NCBI RefSeq assembly: GCF_009466385.1
Contig: NZ_WIAQ01000015.1
Coordinates: 1 to 64,000, forward strand
Reading direction: 5' to 3'
Source of the DNA: Peribacillus tepidiphilus
GTDB taxonomy: Bacteria > Bacillota > Bacilli > Bacillales > DSM-1321
Length of the DNA stretch: 64,000 nt
Shown: one piece after another, positions 43,152 through 51,361 of the stretch
How the letters are laid out: each line of letters begins with the position of its first letter
Numbering within the stretch: position 1 is the stretch's first letter
Made by a program: the position numbers and the translations under genes
The notes under the pieces: generated by a model
Database searches by the model: none
Seen by the model: the letters and a program-made list of their open reading frames with translations, nothing else
What the model was told of the DNA's origin: nothing

Positions 43152-44702
43152 ATGCAGGAAGAAAAATGTGTCGTACATTTCCCCAAAACCAGTAAGCATA
43201 TAGCAAGCATTCCTGAAACGTCTGTTTATGAAATTCCTTTTATGTATGAAAGAGCGAAGAAAGCATTTAGGGATTGGTCGAAATTAAAGGTTGAAGAAAG
43301 ATTGAGCTATTTTACAGTATTAAAAAGGGTAATGCTAGAAGAACTGGAGGAGCTTGCTGAAAAAATTTCTGTAGACACCGGGAAGGTAAAAACAGAAGCA
43401 TTAGTGGCTGATTTGATGCCGACGCTTGATTTTCTAAAGCATTTAGAAAATACAGCAACCAAAACATTAGGAAGACAAAAAGTTTCGACCCCGCTATTAT
43501 TCATTGGTAAAAAATCATATGTGGAATATATGCCCCGTGGTACGGTGCTCGTGATTTCTCCTTGGAATTATCCGTTTCAGCTTTCAATGGTTCCGATTTT
43601 AAGTGCATTAATTGGCGGAAATACAGTGATTGCTAAGCCCTCGGAGGTTACGCCATATGTTGGGGTTGTGATGGAGGAGCTTTTTAAGAAAGCCAATTTT
43701 CCTGAAGGAGTGATTCAATTCGCTCATGGAGGAAAGGAGCTTGGTGCCGCACTGACTGAGCAAAAACCGGATTATATTTTTTTCACTGGCTCGGTTCAAA
43801 CAGGAAAAATCATAGGTCAAGTGGCTGCAAAGCATCTGATCCCCATTACGCTTGAGCTAGGCGGTAAGGACCCGATGATTGTTCTAAAAGACGCCAATTT
43901 GAAACGGGCTGCCAAAGCTGCAGTTTGGGGTGCGTTTACAAATAGCGGTCAAGTTTGTATGAGCGTGGAAAGATTATATGTGGAAAAAGAAGTGTACGAA
44001 CCCCTTCTTTCTCTTTTGAAGGAAGAAGTAGCGAAGTTAAAGCAAGGTTATGGCCTAAACGATGATGTGGGATCTATGACATTCTCTACACAAAAAGAAA
44101 TAGTTAGAGCCCATATAGAAGATGCTTTAAAGCAAGGGGCTAAGTTGGAAACTGGAGTACCGCCTCATGAATGGAAGGAAGATAGTATGTTTCTTCCGTT
44201 AATGGTTCTTTCAGGTGTTACAAGAGATATGAGAGTCATTCAAGAAGAAACATTTGGCCCTGTTTTGCCAATCATCCCATTTAATACAGTCGAAGAAGCG
44301 ATTGAACTAGCAAATGACAGCGAATATGGGTTGAATGCAAGCGTATGGTCAAGCGATCTTGATAAAGCCTATAGCATCGCTTCTCAATTAGTTTCAGGTG
44401 CTGTCGTCATCAATGATGTCCTAATATCTGTCGCCAATCATCATCTTCCGTTTGGTGGGACAAAGCAAAGCGGAATCGGGAGATATCATGGTGAACAAGG
44501 CTTGCGAATGTTCTGTCACGAAAAAGCAATCGTAGTCGATGATGGGAGAAAGAAAACAGAAATTCAGTGGTACCCTTATAAAGGCAAATACAGAGATTTT
44601 GTAGCCTTATTGAAGGAGTATTATTCCCATAAAGGTGTGAACTGGGTCAAGTTTTTGAAGCATTATCGAGAGCTTATCAAAAAATCCAATCAAGAGAGCT
44701 GA
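43152..44702 (+). CDS. Aldehyde dehydrogenase
   Basis: 516 residues. Catalytic features: PWNYPFQLSMVP, FTGSVQTGKIIGQ, general base in LELGGKDPMIVL and nucleophilic cysteine in NSGQVCMSVERLYVE; PFGGTKQSGIGRYHG closes the domain. A basic, aromatic C-terminal extension of about 45 residues (YRDFVALLKEYYSHKG, WVKFLKHYRELIKK) may form an amphipathic membrane-contact helix, as in fatty-aldehyde enzymes (inference). Ribosome site AAGGGGTGAG. Confidence 0.9.
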   Translation: MQEEKCVVHFPKTSKHIASIPETSVYEIPFMYERAKKAFRDWSKLKVEERLSYFTVLKRVMLEELEELAEKISVDTGKVKTEALVADLMPTLDFLKHLENTATKTLGRQKVSTPLLFIGKKSYVEYMPRGTVLVISPWNYPFQLSMVPILSALIGGNTVIAKPSEVTPYVGVVMEELFKKANFPEGVIQFAHGGKELGAALTEQKPDYIFFTGSVQTGKIIGQVAAKHLIPITLELGGKDPMIVLKDANLKRAAKAAVWGAFTNSGQVCMSVERLYVEKEVYEPLLSLLKEEVAKLKQGYGLNDDVGSMTFSTQKEIVRAHIEDALKQGAKLETGVPPHEWKEDSMFLPLMVLSGVTRDMRVIQEETFGPVLPIIPFNTVEEAIELANDSEYGLNASVWSSDLDKAYSIASQLVSGAVVINDVLISVANHHLPFGGTKQSGIGRYHGEQGLRMFCHEKAIVVDDGRKKTEIQWYPYKGKYRDFVALLKEYYSHKGVNWVKFLKHYRELIKKSNQES

Positions 44703-44776
44703 TCTTTTAAAAAATAAGTGTTGAATGACAAATGGAATTCATATAATAGGAATGAAAAATATAACGTTCTTGATTC

Positions 44777-44906
44777 AAAGGGGAGTAGCGTTAGGGTTCG
44801 CCCTAAAACAAAGTCGTCATGTCATGGGATTTTCCCCATCGGCTTTGTTGGCATATGAACTATGCTCAGCAAGACCTTTGCCTTTAGCGCAAGGGTCTTT
44901 TTTATT
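44777..44906 (+). promoter_or_regulatory. yybP-ykoY (Mn2+) riboswitch with terminator
   Basis: The diagnostic AAAGGGGAGTAGCG opens the element at 44777; the second conserved part GCTCAGCAAGACC lies at 44864-44876. A terminator overlaps it (AGACCTTTGC / GCAAGGGTCTTTTTT, 44871-44903). TATAAT at 44742-44747 with TTGAAT 15 bases upstream is a possible promoter. Mn2+ binding should prevent termination and turn on the terC gene. Confidence 0.92.
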
Positions 44907-44997
44907 TGCCAAAATAGACTAAAAATGTTCCAAATTTTTGACTGTAGCTTGGGGTGAAAAAAGAAGAACACTAAAATATAAATGGAGGTCGAAAACA

Positions 44998-45777
44998 ATG
45001 GATGTATCAATTCTATTAGAATACGGCTGGGTACTTCTTGTCCTTGTTGGTTTAGAGGGAATTTTAGCGGCAGATAACGCTGTTGTCCTGGCGGTTATGG
45101 TCAAGCACTTGCCGAAGGAACAGCAGAAAAAGGCTTTATTTTACGGTTTATTAGGTGCCTTTGTTTTCCGTTTTATAAGCTTGTTTTTAATATCCTTCTT
45201 GGTTGGTGTATGGCAAGTTCAGGCAGTAGGGGCTGCTTATCTTTTATTTATTTCATCTCATCACCTGTATAAAAAATATACACATAAAGAAGAATTGTAC
45301 GAACCAAAAGTTCATGCTGGTTCAGGCTTCTGGATGACTGTATTAAAAGTCGAATTGGCGGATATTGCTTTTGCTGTCGATTCTATGCTTGCTGCCGTAG
45401 CATTGGCCATTACGTTGCCAAAGACTGGGTGGTTTATGATTGGTGGTATTGATGGAGGACAATTTATGGTTATGTTCCTTGGCGGGATCATTGGACTTGT
45501 CATCATGCGTTTTGCTGCCAATCTATTTGTGAAGCTGTTGCATAAAAAGCCATCACTTGAAACAGCAGCATTTTATATTGTCGGTTGGGTTGGGGTAAAA
45601 TTGGCTGTGTTTACTCTTGCACATCCTTCTATTGCAGTATTGGATGAACAATTTCCTGAATCTAAAACATGGAAAATGGTCTTTTGGGCAGTCTTGATTG
45701 CCATCGTAATAGCAGGCTTTTTATTTTCAAAAGCAAAAGATGAAAAGTCCCAAGAAGAAGGTCTAATGGATCATTAG
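44998..45777 (+). CDS. TerC-family membrane protein, probable manganese exporter
   Basis: 259 residues from the ATG at 44998 (TGGAGGTCGAAAACA upstream). Seven membrane helices with the acidic TerC motifs GLEGILAADNAVVLAVMV and VELADIAFAVDSMLAAVA. Members under yybP-ykoY riboswitches (YkoY, YceF-like, MeeF/MeeY) export Mn2+, some for loading of exported metalloenzymes. The leader is entirely occupied by the riboswitch. Confidence 0.9.
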   Translation: MDVSILLEYGWVLLVLVGLEGILAADNAVVLAVMVKHLPKEQQKKALFYGLLGAFVFRFISLFLISFLVGVWQVQAVGAAYLLFISSHHLYKKYTHKEELYEPKVHAGSGFWMTVLKVELADIAFAVDSMLAAVALAITLPKTGWFMIGGIDGGQFMVMFLGGIIGLVIMRFAANLFVKLLHKKPSLETAAFYIVGWVGVKLAVFTLAHPSIAVLDEQFPESKTWKMVFWAVLIAIVIAGFLFSKAKDEKSQEEGLMDH

Positions 45778-45897
45778 AATTCCTTGAAAAATGCCCATTC
45801 GCAATATTTTTTATAAAATTCTGACGGCAGTAGACAGCTTTTACAAGGTGGAGTAATATATTTAGTATTACGAAATATTAGTAAAGGCTGTGACTTC

Positions 45898-47109
45898 ATG
45901 CTACGTAATAAAAATGTATGGATTCTTATGACAGGAGAATTTATTGCCAATTTGGGATTATGGTTTGGAATTATTGGGAATTTAGAATTTTTGCAAAAAC
46001 TCGTACCTTCCGATTTTCATAAATCGCTTATTTTATTTGTTGGAATGTTCGTTGGAGTATTAGTTGGTCCCATGGCCGGAAGAATCATTGATCAAACACC
46101 GAAAAAGAAGGTCATGATTTATTCAGGCCTTTTACGCATCTTATCTGTTTTCGCTATGTTTATCGCAATCTGGACGCAAGACGTTATTTGGATGTCCGTT
46201 TATATGGTGGCCATAGGTTTATCGGCAGCTTTTTATTTTCCTGCCTTACAAGCTTCCATACCTCTGATTGCAAAGGATCATGAACTAATTACCTTGAATG
46301 GTGTGCACATGAATGTTGGTACGATTGCAAGGATTATTGGAACGGCTCTGGCAGGCATTTTGCTCTTATATCTTTCTCTTTTTATGATTTATTTTTTAAC
46401 GATGATTACTTATATCGTCCTATTTGTTTGTACTTTGATGCTTACAATTGATGAGGAAATCGACACGACCAAAACTAAGGAAAAGAGCAAGAAAAAGAAT
46501 GCAGGTTTCAAAGAAGTATGGCCCATTATCAAATCAGCAACACCAGTATGGATGGGATTAATCCTGATGCTTATTCCTACGATGTTTATCGGCAGCTTCA
46601 ACCTAATGGTTTTAAAGATCAGTGAACTTCAGGGTGATCCAACTATCAAAGGCTGGCTGTATACAACGGAAGGAATTTCCTTTATGATTGGGGCTTTTAT
46701 AATCAAGAGGGTTTCCTTTCAAAAAAATCCTGTAAAAATTTTATTAGCTTGTTCTTTTGCTATTGCCGTTTCCCATGTTTCTCTTTTCTTTGGAGATATG
46801 AAAATCCCGTCGATTCTTTCTTTTGGTCTTTTCGGCATAGCTGCAGGTGCTTTTTTCCCAGTTGCGGCTACTATGTTTCAAACCATGATTGAAAAAGAAT
46901 ACCACGGAAGATTCTTCTCTTTCCGAGGAATGATGGATCGAGTGCTTTTCCAAATCATACTTGTCAGTGCAGGCTTCTTCCTTGATACAATTGGCTTTAA
47001 AAATATGGTGCTATTGTTTGGAGGATTATCCTTATTATTAGTAATTACATTCCTATTGTCGTTTTCAAAGATGATGCATACTGAGAAAAAGGAATCTAAA
47101 TCTGCATAA
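45898..47109 (+). CDS. MFS transporter
   Basis: 403 residues with 12 predicted helices of the MFS_3-like group. N-terminal WILMTGEFIANLGLWFGIIGN, loop motif GPMAGRIIDQTPKKKVMIYSG and a basic central loop (DTTKTKEKSKKKNAGFKEVW) between the two halves. Likely a drug or metabolite exporter; the substrate is not clear. Ribosome site is weak (AAAGGCTGTGACTTC). Confidence 0.87.
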   Translation: MLRNKNVWILMTGEFIANLGLWFGIIGNLEFLQKLVPSDFHKSLILFVGMFVGVLVGPMAGRIIDQTPKKKVMIYSGLLRILSVFAMFIAIWTQDVIWMSVYMVAIGLSAAFYFPALQASIPLIAKDHELITLNGVHMNVGTIARIIGTALAGILLLYLSLFMIYFLTMITYIVLFVCTLMLTIDEEIDTTKTKEKSKKKNAGFKEVWPIIKSATPVWMGLILMLIPTMFIGSFNLMVLKISELQGDPTIKGWLYTTEGISFMIGAFIIKRVSFQKNPVKILLACSFAIAVSHVSLFFGDMKIPSILSFGLFGIAAGAFFPVAATMFQTMIEKEYHGRFFSFRGMMDRVLFQIILVSAGFFLDTIGFKNMVLLFGGLSLLLVITFLLSFSKMMHTEKKESKSA

Positions 47110-47154
47110 GTTTTGTTAGGTAAAAAGAATCGTTAATGATTTCGACAAAAATCT

Positions 47155-47178
47155 ACCCCTCTAAAATAGGAGCTCGAA
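47155..47178 (+). promoter_or_regulatory. Candidate SigI-dependent promoter
   Basis: ACCCCT at 47155-47160 and CGAA at 47175-47178 with 14 bases between match the SigI boxes reported in B. subtilis and clostridia (ACCCCC-like and CGAA). It is 52 bases before a gene that stands directly upstream of sigI. No good SigA promoter is visible here. Assignment rests on motif recall and context. Confidence 0.5.
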
Positions 47179-47229
47179 ACGTACGCTTTGTTGAAAGATC
47201 TTTCTAAACAATTTTAGAGGTGAGTGTCA

Positions 47230-48642
47230 ATGAAATCAGAAGTAGCAAAAAATGTAAAAAATCTTAACGTATTAGCAAAAAGTTCTTTAGCTGTCATGCT
47301 AGCAGGAACGTTTACTTTTTCCACACCTTTCATCGCAAGAGCGGAGGAAAATACAAAGGAAAAAGTTGAAACGGTAGACCTTCAGAATCTTACATATGAT
47401 CAAACAAATCAAGTAACATCTGAAAAAAGCACGGACATCTCAAAAGAAGACAAAGAAGAAAATGTAGAAGCAGTTGAAGCCTTGAAACCTTCCTTGTTGC
47501 CAGGAGATTTCTTCTATTTTACTAAAATGGTGCTTGAGAAAATCAAATTGTCCTTAACATTTGACGATGTGAAGGAGGCAGAACTTCTTTCTAAATTTGC
47601 AACAGAACGAATGGCTGAAGCTGAGGCTCTTCTTGCAGAAGGAAAAGAGGATCTTGCTATAGAAGCAATTAAGAAAGCAATGAAGGATATGGAAGTTGTT
47701 GGGGATTTAGTAGACGATGAAAATTCAGCAGGAAAAACGTCAGAGGATTCGAAAGTGGGAGCCACTGAAGAAGTGAAACCGGATGGAGCTGCTGAAGGAA
47801 CAACGAATTCAACAACTGAAGAAGTGAAACCGGATGGAGCTGCTGAAGGAACAACGAACGCAACAACTGAAGAAGTAAAACTGGACGGAGCTGCTGAAGG
47901 AGCAACGAATGGAACAACTGATGAATTGGAAACAGACAAAACTACATTAGACGAAATAGAAAAATCGATGAGATACAATATTATTGCTCTAACTGCTGCA
48001 TTGGAAAAAGTAAAGAATCCAGTTGCAAAAGCAGCACTTGAAAGAAACATTGAGAAAACCTACGAAAAAATTGCCAAGCAGCTAGAGAAATTAGAAAAGA
48101 AAGTGGCTAAGAAAGCCGAAAAGATTAGTACAGAAAAAACAAAAACAGATCAAGCGATTGAATCTACTGAAGGAAAAGTAACAGAGACAACTAATCAAAA
48201 TGAAAACGCGGTTACAGAAAATAGTGCTCAAACAGAGGAAACGCAAAAGACTGACCAACAAAATGTACCAGTTCAAGTGACGAAACCAATTTCACCTAAG
48301 CACGAACATAAAGAAGTAGAAAAAGAAACGAAAAAAGAAGAGAGAGAAAATAAACATAAAACAAAACATGAAGAAAAATTAGCCAAAAAAGAACAACGAG
48401 AAAATCAACACAAGGCAAAACACCAAGACAAAATTTCGAAAATAGAGCAACACAAGGCAAAACACCAGGAGAAATTTGCAAAAAAAGAACAACGAGAATT
48501 AAAGAGAGTAGAAAAAGTTCACATGCCACATGCTCCGAAAAAGCCAGAAATGAAAGCACCTCATAAGCCTGAGAAAGCTGAACGCGCTAAGGAAAAAGTA
48601 ATGGATAAAAAGGTGGAATTAGAAAAAAAAGAGGACAAATAA
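47230..48642 (+). CDS. Secreted DUF5667 protein with tandem repeats and a charged tail
   Basis: 470 residues from the ATG at 47230 behind AGAGGTGAG. A signal peptide ends near residue 40 (AVMLAGTFTFSTPFIARAEE). A DUF5667-type helical segment follows (LLPGDFFYFTKMVLEKIKLSLTFDD, KFATERMAEAEALLAEGKED). Then come three 17-residue repeats (EEVKPDGAAEGTTNSTT type) coded by 51-base units at 47764-47916. The rest is a long Lys/Glu/His-rich, probably coiled region. It is exported and may bind the wall or phosphate-rich polymers. It sits directly before sigI-rsgI. Confidence 0.82.
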   Translation: MKSEVAKNVKNLNVLAKSSLAVMLAGTFTFSTPFIARAEENTKEKVETVDLQNLTYDQTNQVTSEKSTDISKEDKEENVEAVEALKPSLLPGDFFYFTKMVLEKIKLSLTFDDVKEAELLSKFATERMAEAEALLAEGKEDLAIEAIKKAMKDMEVVGDLVDDENSAGKTSEDSKVGATEEVKPDGAAEGTTNSTTEEVKPDGAAEGTTNATTEEVKLDGAAEGATNGTTDELETDKTTLDEIEKSMRYNIIALTAALEKVKNPVAKAALERNIEKTYEKIAKQLEKLEKKVAKKAEKISTEKTKTDQAIESTEGKVTETTNQNENAVTENSAQTEETQKTDQQNVPVQVTKPISPKHEHKEVEKETKKEERENKHKTKHEEKLAKKEQRENQHKAKHQDKISKIEQHKAKHQEKFAKKEQRELKRVEKVHMPHAPKKPEMKAPHKPEKAERAKEKVMDKKVELEKKEDK

Positions 48643-48657
48643 GTCCTTTCAGACGTT

Positions 48658-48704
48658 AGCCTCTTGGAAAGATAGTACTTTTGCTACTGTCTTTTCAAGA
48701 GCCT
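48658..48704 (+). terminator. Strong hairpin between the DUF5667 gene and sigI
   Basis: CCTCTTGGAAAGATAGTA pairs with TACTGTCTTTTCAAGAG around CTTTTGC, a stem of about 18 pairs. The following bases are not a T-run, so it may be a weak terminator, attenuator or RNA-processing site rather than a full stop. Confidence 0.6.
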
Positions 48705-48749
48705 ACCTTTAAAATGATAGTATTGCAACATGTTTGGTAGGTGAGGCTA

Positions 48750-49493
48750 ATGCTAAGTTTGCTTTTTGGGATTTTTAAAAAGAAGAGGTCGCTTGAGGAT
48801 TCCATCACAAAAATTCAATCTGGTGATGTCCAGTTAAGAGAAGAGCTCATCGTATCTTTTAAACCGTTTATAGCAAAAACTGTGTCATCTGTATGTAAAA
48901 GATATATCAATGATTCGGATGATGAGTTTAGTATTGGCCTTATTGCATTTAATGAAGCGATCGATAAATATAGTACGGAAAAGGGAAGTTCCTTGTTAGC
49001 CTTTGCGGAAACACTCATTAGAAGAAGGGTAATCGATTATTTAAGAAGCCAGTCTCGAAAGCAGGTAATCCTAATGGATTTACAGAATGATGACGATGAA
49101 GATCAAACACAGTCCTTTCTGGAGTCTGAAAAATCCTTGCAGGAATACCATAAAGAGATAGACGCTCAAAAAAGAAGAGAAGAAATTCTTTTATATCAAG
49201 AGGAGCTTAAAGAATTCGACGTTAAATTTTCGGACTTAGTCGAGCTATCACCGAAGCATTCAGATGCTCGAAAAAGCGCCATTTTGATAGCTAACACACT
49301 AGCTCAAGATCCAGATTTAATGAAAATATTATATGAAAAAAAGAGACTTCCGATCAAAACACTAGAGGAAAAAGTTTCCGTAAGCAGAAAAACAATAGAG
49401 AGAAACAGAAAATATATTATAGCTATTGCTATTATCATAAGTGGCCCTTATACATATTTGAAGGATTATATAAAAGGGGTGTTAGATGAATGA
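48750..49493 (+). CDS. sigI: RNA polymerase sigma factor SigI
   Basis: 247 residues from the ATG at 48750 (GGTAGGTGAGGCTA upstream). Region 2 is recognisable in LREELIVSFKPFIAKTVSSVCKRYINDSDDEFSIGLIAFNEAIDKY and LLAFAETLIRRRVIDYLR. The C-terminal SigI-C part includes FSDLVELSPKHSDARKSAI and a terminal HTH (LEEKVSVSRKTIERNRKYI). SigI governs heat-shock and cell-wall genes in Bacillus. It overlaps rsgI by four bases (ATGA). Confidence 0.93.
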   Translation: MLSLLFGIFKKKRSLEDSITKIQSGDVQLREELIVSFKPFIAKTVSSVCKRYINDSDDEFSIGLIAFNEAIDKYSTEKGSSLLAFAETLIRRRVIDYLRSQSRKQVILMDLQNDDDEDQTQSFLESEKSLQEYHKEIDAQKRREEILLYQEELKEFDVKFSDLVELSPKHSDARKSAILIANTLAQDPDLMKILYEKKRLPIKTLEEKVSVSRKTIERNRKYIIAIAIIISGPYTYLKDYIKGVLDE

Positions 49494-50806
49494 AAAAAGG
49501 CATTATTTTAGAAATTGACAATGAATTTGTCACGCTACTAACCCCTGAAGGTGAATTTCTAAAAACAAAAAGAGAAAAGAAAAACTATTCAATTGGTGAA
49601 GAAATACCTTTAGCACCGGCGTATAATAATTCCTTTTTTACTATGACAACCAAGAAGGCCGCAGTTGCATGTATTGCTGCTATTATGCTATTAATGTTTA
49701 CGTTTTTACCTGGATTATTTCAGAATGATGTTTATGCATACATGACAATCGATGTGAACCCAAGCATCGAGTTAGGTATGGATGATGACTTGAAAGTAGT
49801 TGAGTTGCACGGGTTGAATAAAGAGGGAAAGGAAGTCATTAAAGGAATTTCCCATTGGAAAAATAAAAGTTTTGATACAGTGTATCGGAACATTATGACC
49901 GAAATTAAACAGCAAGGGTATATGAAAAAGACTAAGGAAATAATCGTTTCAACCACTGTACTGAAGAAAGAACACAAGAAAAAAACAACGGATCAACTCG
50001 AACAGCAAGTAAAAAACAATACACGTTTAGAAGCTAATAAGACACTAATGGTGCTAGAAACGACTGAAGAAGAAAGAAAAGAAGCAAAAGAGCACGGTAT
50101 ATCAGTCGGAAAATATAAAAAGCAAATACTAACGGAGAAGAAGGTTAAGCAAAATCCTACACAGCAAGAAAGTAATAGGCAAGTTATACCGGTTGATAAA
50201 AAAGAAAAGACCATACAACCTTCTCCTAAAAATGATCGCACTGAGGTAGACTCAATCCAAAATGAAAACCCGATAAAAAATCGAACCATTGAAGATTTAA
50301 CAACTGGTATCGTTGAAAGAGAAAAATCGTTCCAAAAGGGGAATAGTGCGAAATCCGAAGATGATTCCGATCCAAAAGAAAAGCAGGTTCAACCTAGAGT
50401 TAGGGTACAATCGAAAGAAGAACAAAAAGGAAATAATAAGAGACCCTATTACACACCTCGATTAGATAAATATTCTGAATATAGAGAAAAGAATCGTCCG
50501 TTTTCTTCTTTTGAAGGAAAAGAGAAAAAAGAAGAAAAAAGACAACAGTATGGACAAAAGAAAAAACAAAATCAACGAGAACAACGAGAAAAACATAAAC
50601 AACAAAAAAATTATCATAACTTAGATCATAGAAAGCAAAATGAAAGAAAATACGATGTTTATGGCTCTAGTAAAAAGAATGATGCTCTAGAATATCAGTC
50701 TTTTGGGAAAGGACATCTCGATCTCAAGGGCCCAAGCTTAAAATGGGAAAAACGCAAGAATCAGCAGATTAAAAAAGGTAAGCAAGAAGTAAAAGAAGAT
50801 GATTAA
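49490..50806 (+). CDS. rsgI: Anti-sigma-I factor RsgI
   Basis: 438 residues. The N-terminal RsgI_N domain (KKGIILEIDNEFVTLLTPEGEFL) binds SigI in the cytoplasm, one membrane segment spans about residues 56-75, and the extracellular part begins with TIDVNPSIELGMD. The Asn-Pro pair at N90-P91 is the spontaneous cleavage site described for RsgI proteins. The C-terminal 250 residues are an unusually long, disordered Lys/Gln/Glu-rich tail with no carbohydrate-binding module. Start codon overlaps the sigI stop, typical of a sigma/anti-sigma pair. Confidence 0.92.
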   Translation: MKKGIILEIDNEFVTLLTPEGEFLKTKREKKNYSIGEEIPLAPAYNNSFFTMTTKKAAVACIAAIMLLMFTFLPGLFQNDVYAYMTIDVNPSIELGMDDDLKVVELHGLNKEGKEVIKGISHWKNKSFDTVYRNIMTEIKQQGYMKKTKEIIVSTTVLKKEHKKKTTDQLEQQVKNNTRLEANKTLMVLETTEEERKEAKEHGISVGKYKKQILTEKKVKQNPTQQESNRQVIPVDKKEKTIQPSPKNDRTEVDSIQNENPIKNRTIEDLTTGIVEREKSFQKGNSAKSEDDSDPKEKQVQPRVRVQSKEEQKGNNKRPYYTPRLDKYSEYREKNRPFSSFEGKEKKEEKRQQYGQKKKQNQREQREKHKQQKNYHNLDHRKQNERKYDVYGSSKKNDALEYQSFGKGHLDLKGPSLKWEKRKNQQIKKGKQEVKEDD

Positions 50807-50865
50807 ATAATAGAGCTCATTCAGTTTTTACCAAAGGATTGGGTTTTATGAAGAAAAACAATAAG

Positions 50866-50892
50866 GGGCAGAAATAATAATTCTGCCCCATT
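50866..50892 (-). terminator. Terminator of the spore protein gene
   Basis: GGGGCAGAA and TTCTGCCCC pair exactly around ATAATAA. On the minus strand the stem is followed by TTATTGTTTTTC. It may also stop read-through from rsgI. Confidence 0.7.
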
Positions 50893-50906
50893 TCCATTTT
50901 ATTCAA

Positions 50907-51101
50907 TTATTGTTGTCCTTTAAGTTGAGATTGTGCTTGCTGAACAAGACGTTTTGTAATTTCTCCGCCAACTGATCCATTTGAACGCGAAGCTGTGTCA
51001 GAACCTAGAGAAACACCAAATTCCTGAGCGATTTCATATTTATATTGTTCTAAAGCTTGTTCAATCCCAGGAACAAGCAATTTATTACTGCTTCTAGCCA
51101 T
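50907..51101 (-). CDS. Alpha/beta-type small acid-soluble spore protein
   Basis: 64 residues with the family signature: [25 protein letters not shown] (GPR protease site at E-I-A) and [16 protein letters not shown] at the C-terminus. It coats and protects spore DNA and is made in the forespore under SigG. This gene is the clearest evidence that the organism forms endospores. AAGGAGAGATACTACA precedes the ATG. Confidence 0.97.
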   Translation of the reverse strand: MARSSNKLLVPGIEQALEQYKYEIAQEFGVSLGSDTASRSNGSVGGEITKRLVQQAQSQLKGQQ

Positions 51102-51361
51102 TGTAGTATCTCTCCTTTATAAAGTTTACAGGTGAATTCTCTGTACATATTATTAAGATTATTTCCCTGTAAGTTTAGTATGTGGGTGTTAGATAAAATT
51201 ATAATGGATAAGAGATACTAAGTTTATGGTAATAACACCTGTTTTTGAAAGAAAAAATATGTGTGATTTCAGTTTTTGGTACATTGGGAGTGATCGAAAA
51301 AAAAAGCTGTCAGTTCAAACGTAAAAAGGGTTCAAGCTTTACGCTAAAACCCCTTTCGCAT

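Noticed and set aside
44725-44922. 65-codon frame before terC
   Set aside because: It lies entirely within the yybP-ykoY riboswitch and terminator.
47514-48050. 178-codon minus-strand frame opposite the DUF5667 gene
   Set aside because: It is a low-complexity antisense reading of the tandem repeats, while the + strand has signal peptide, ribosome site and domain.
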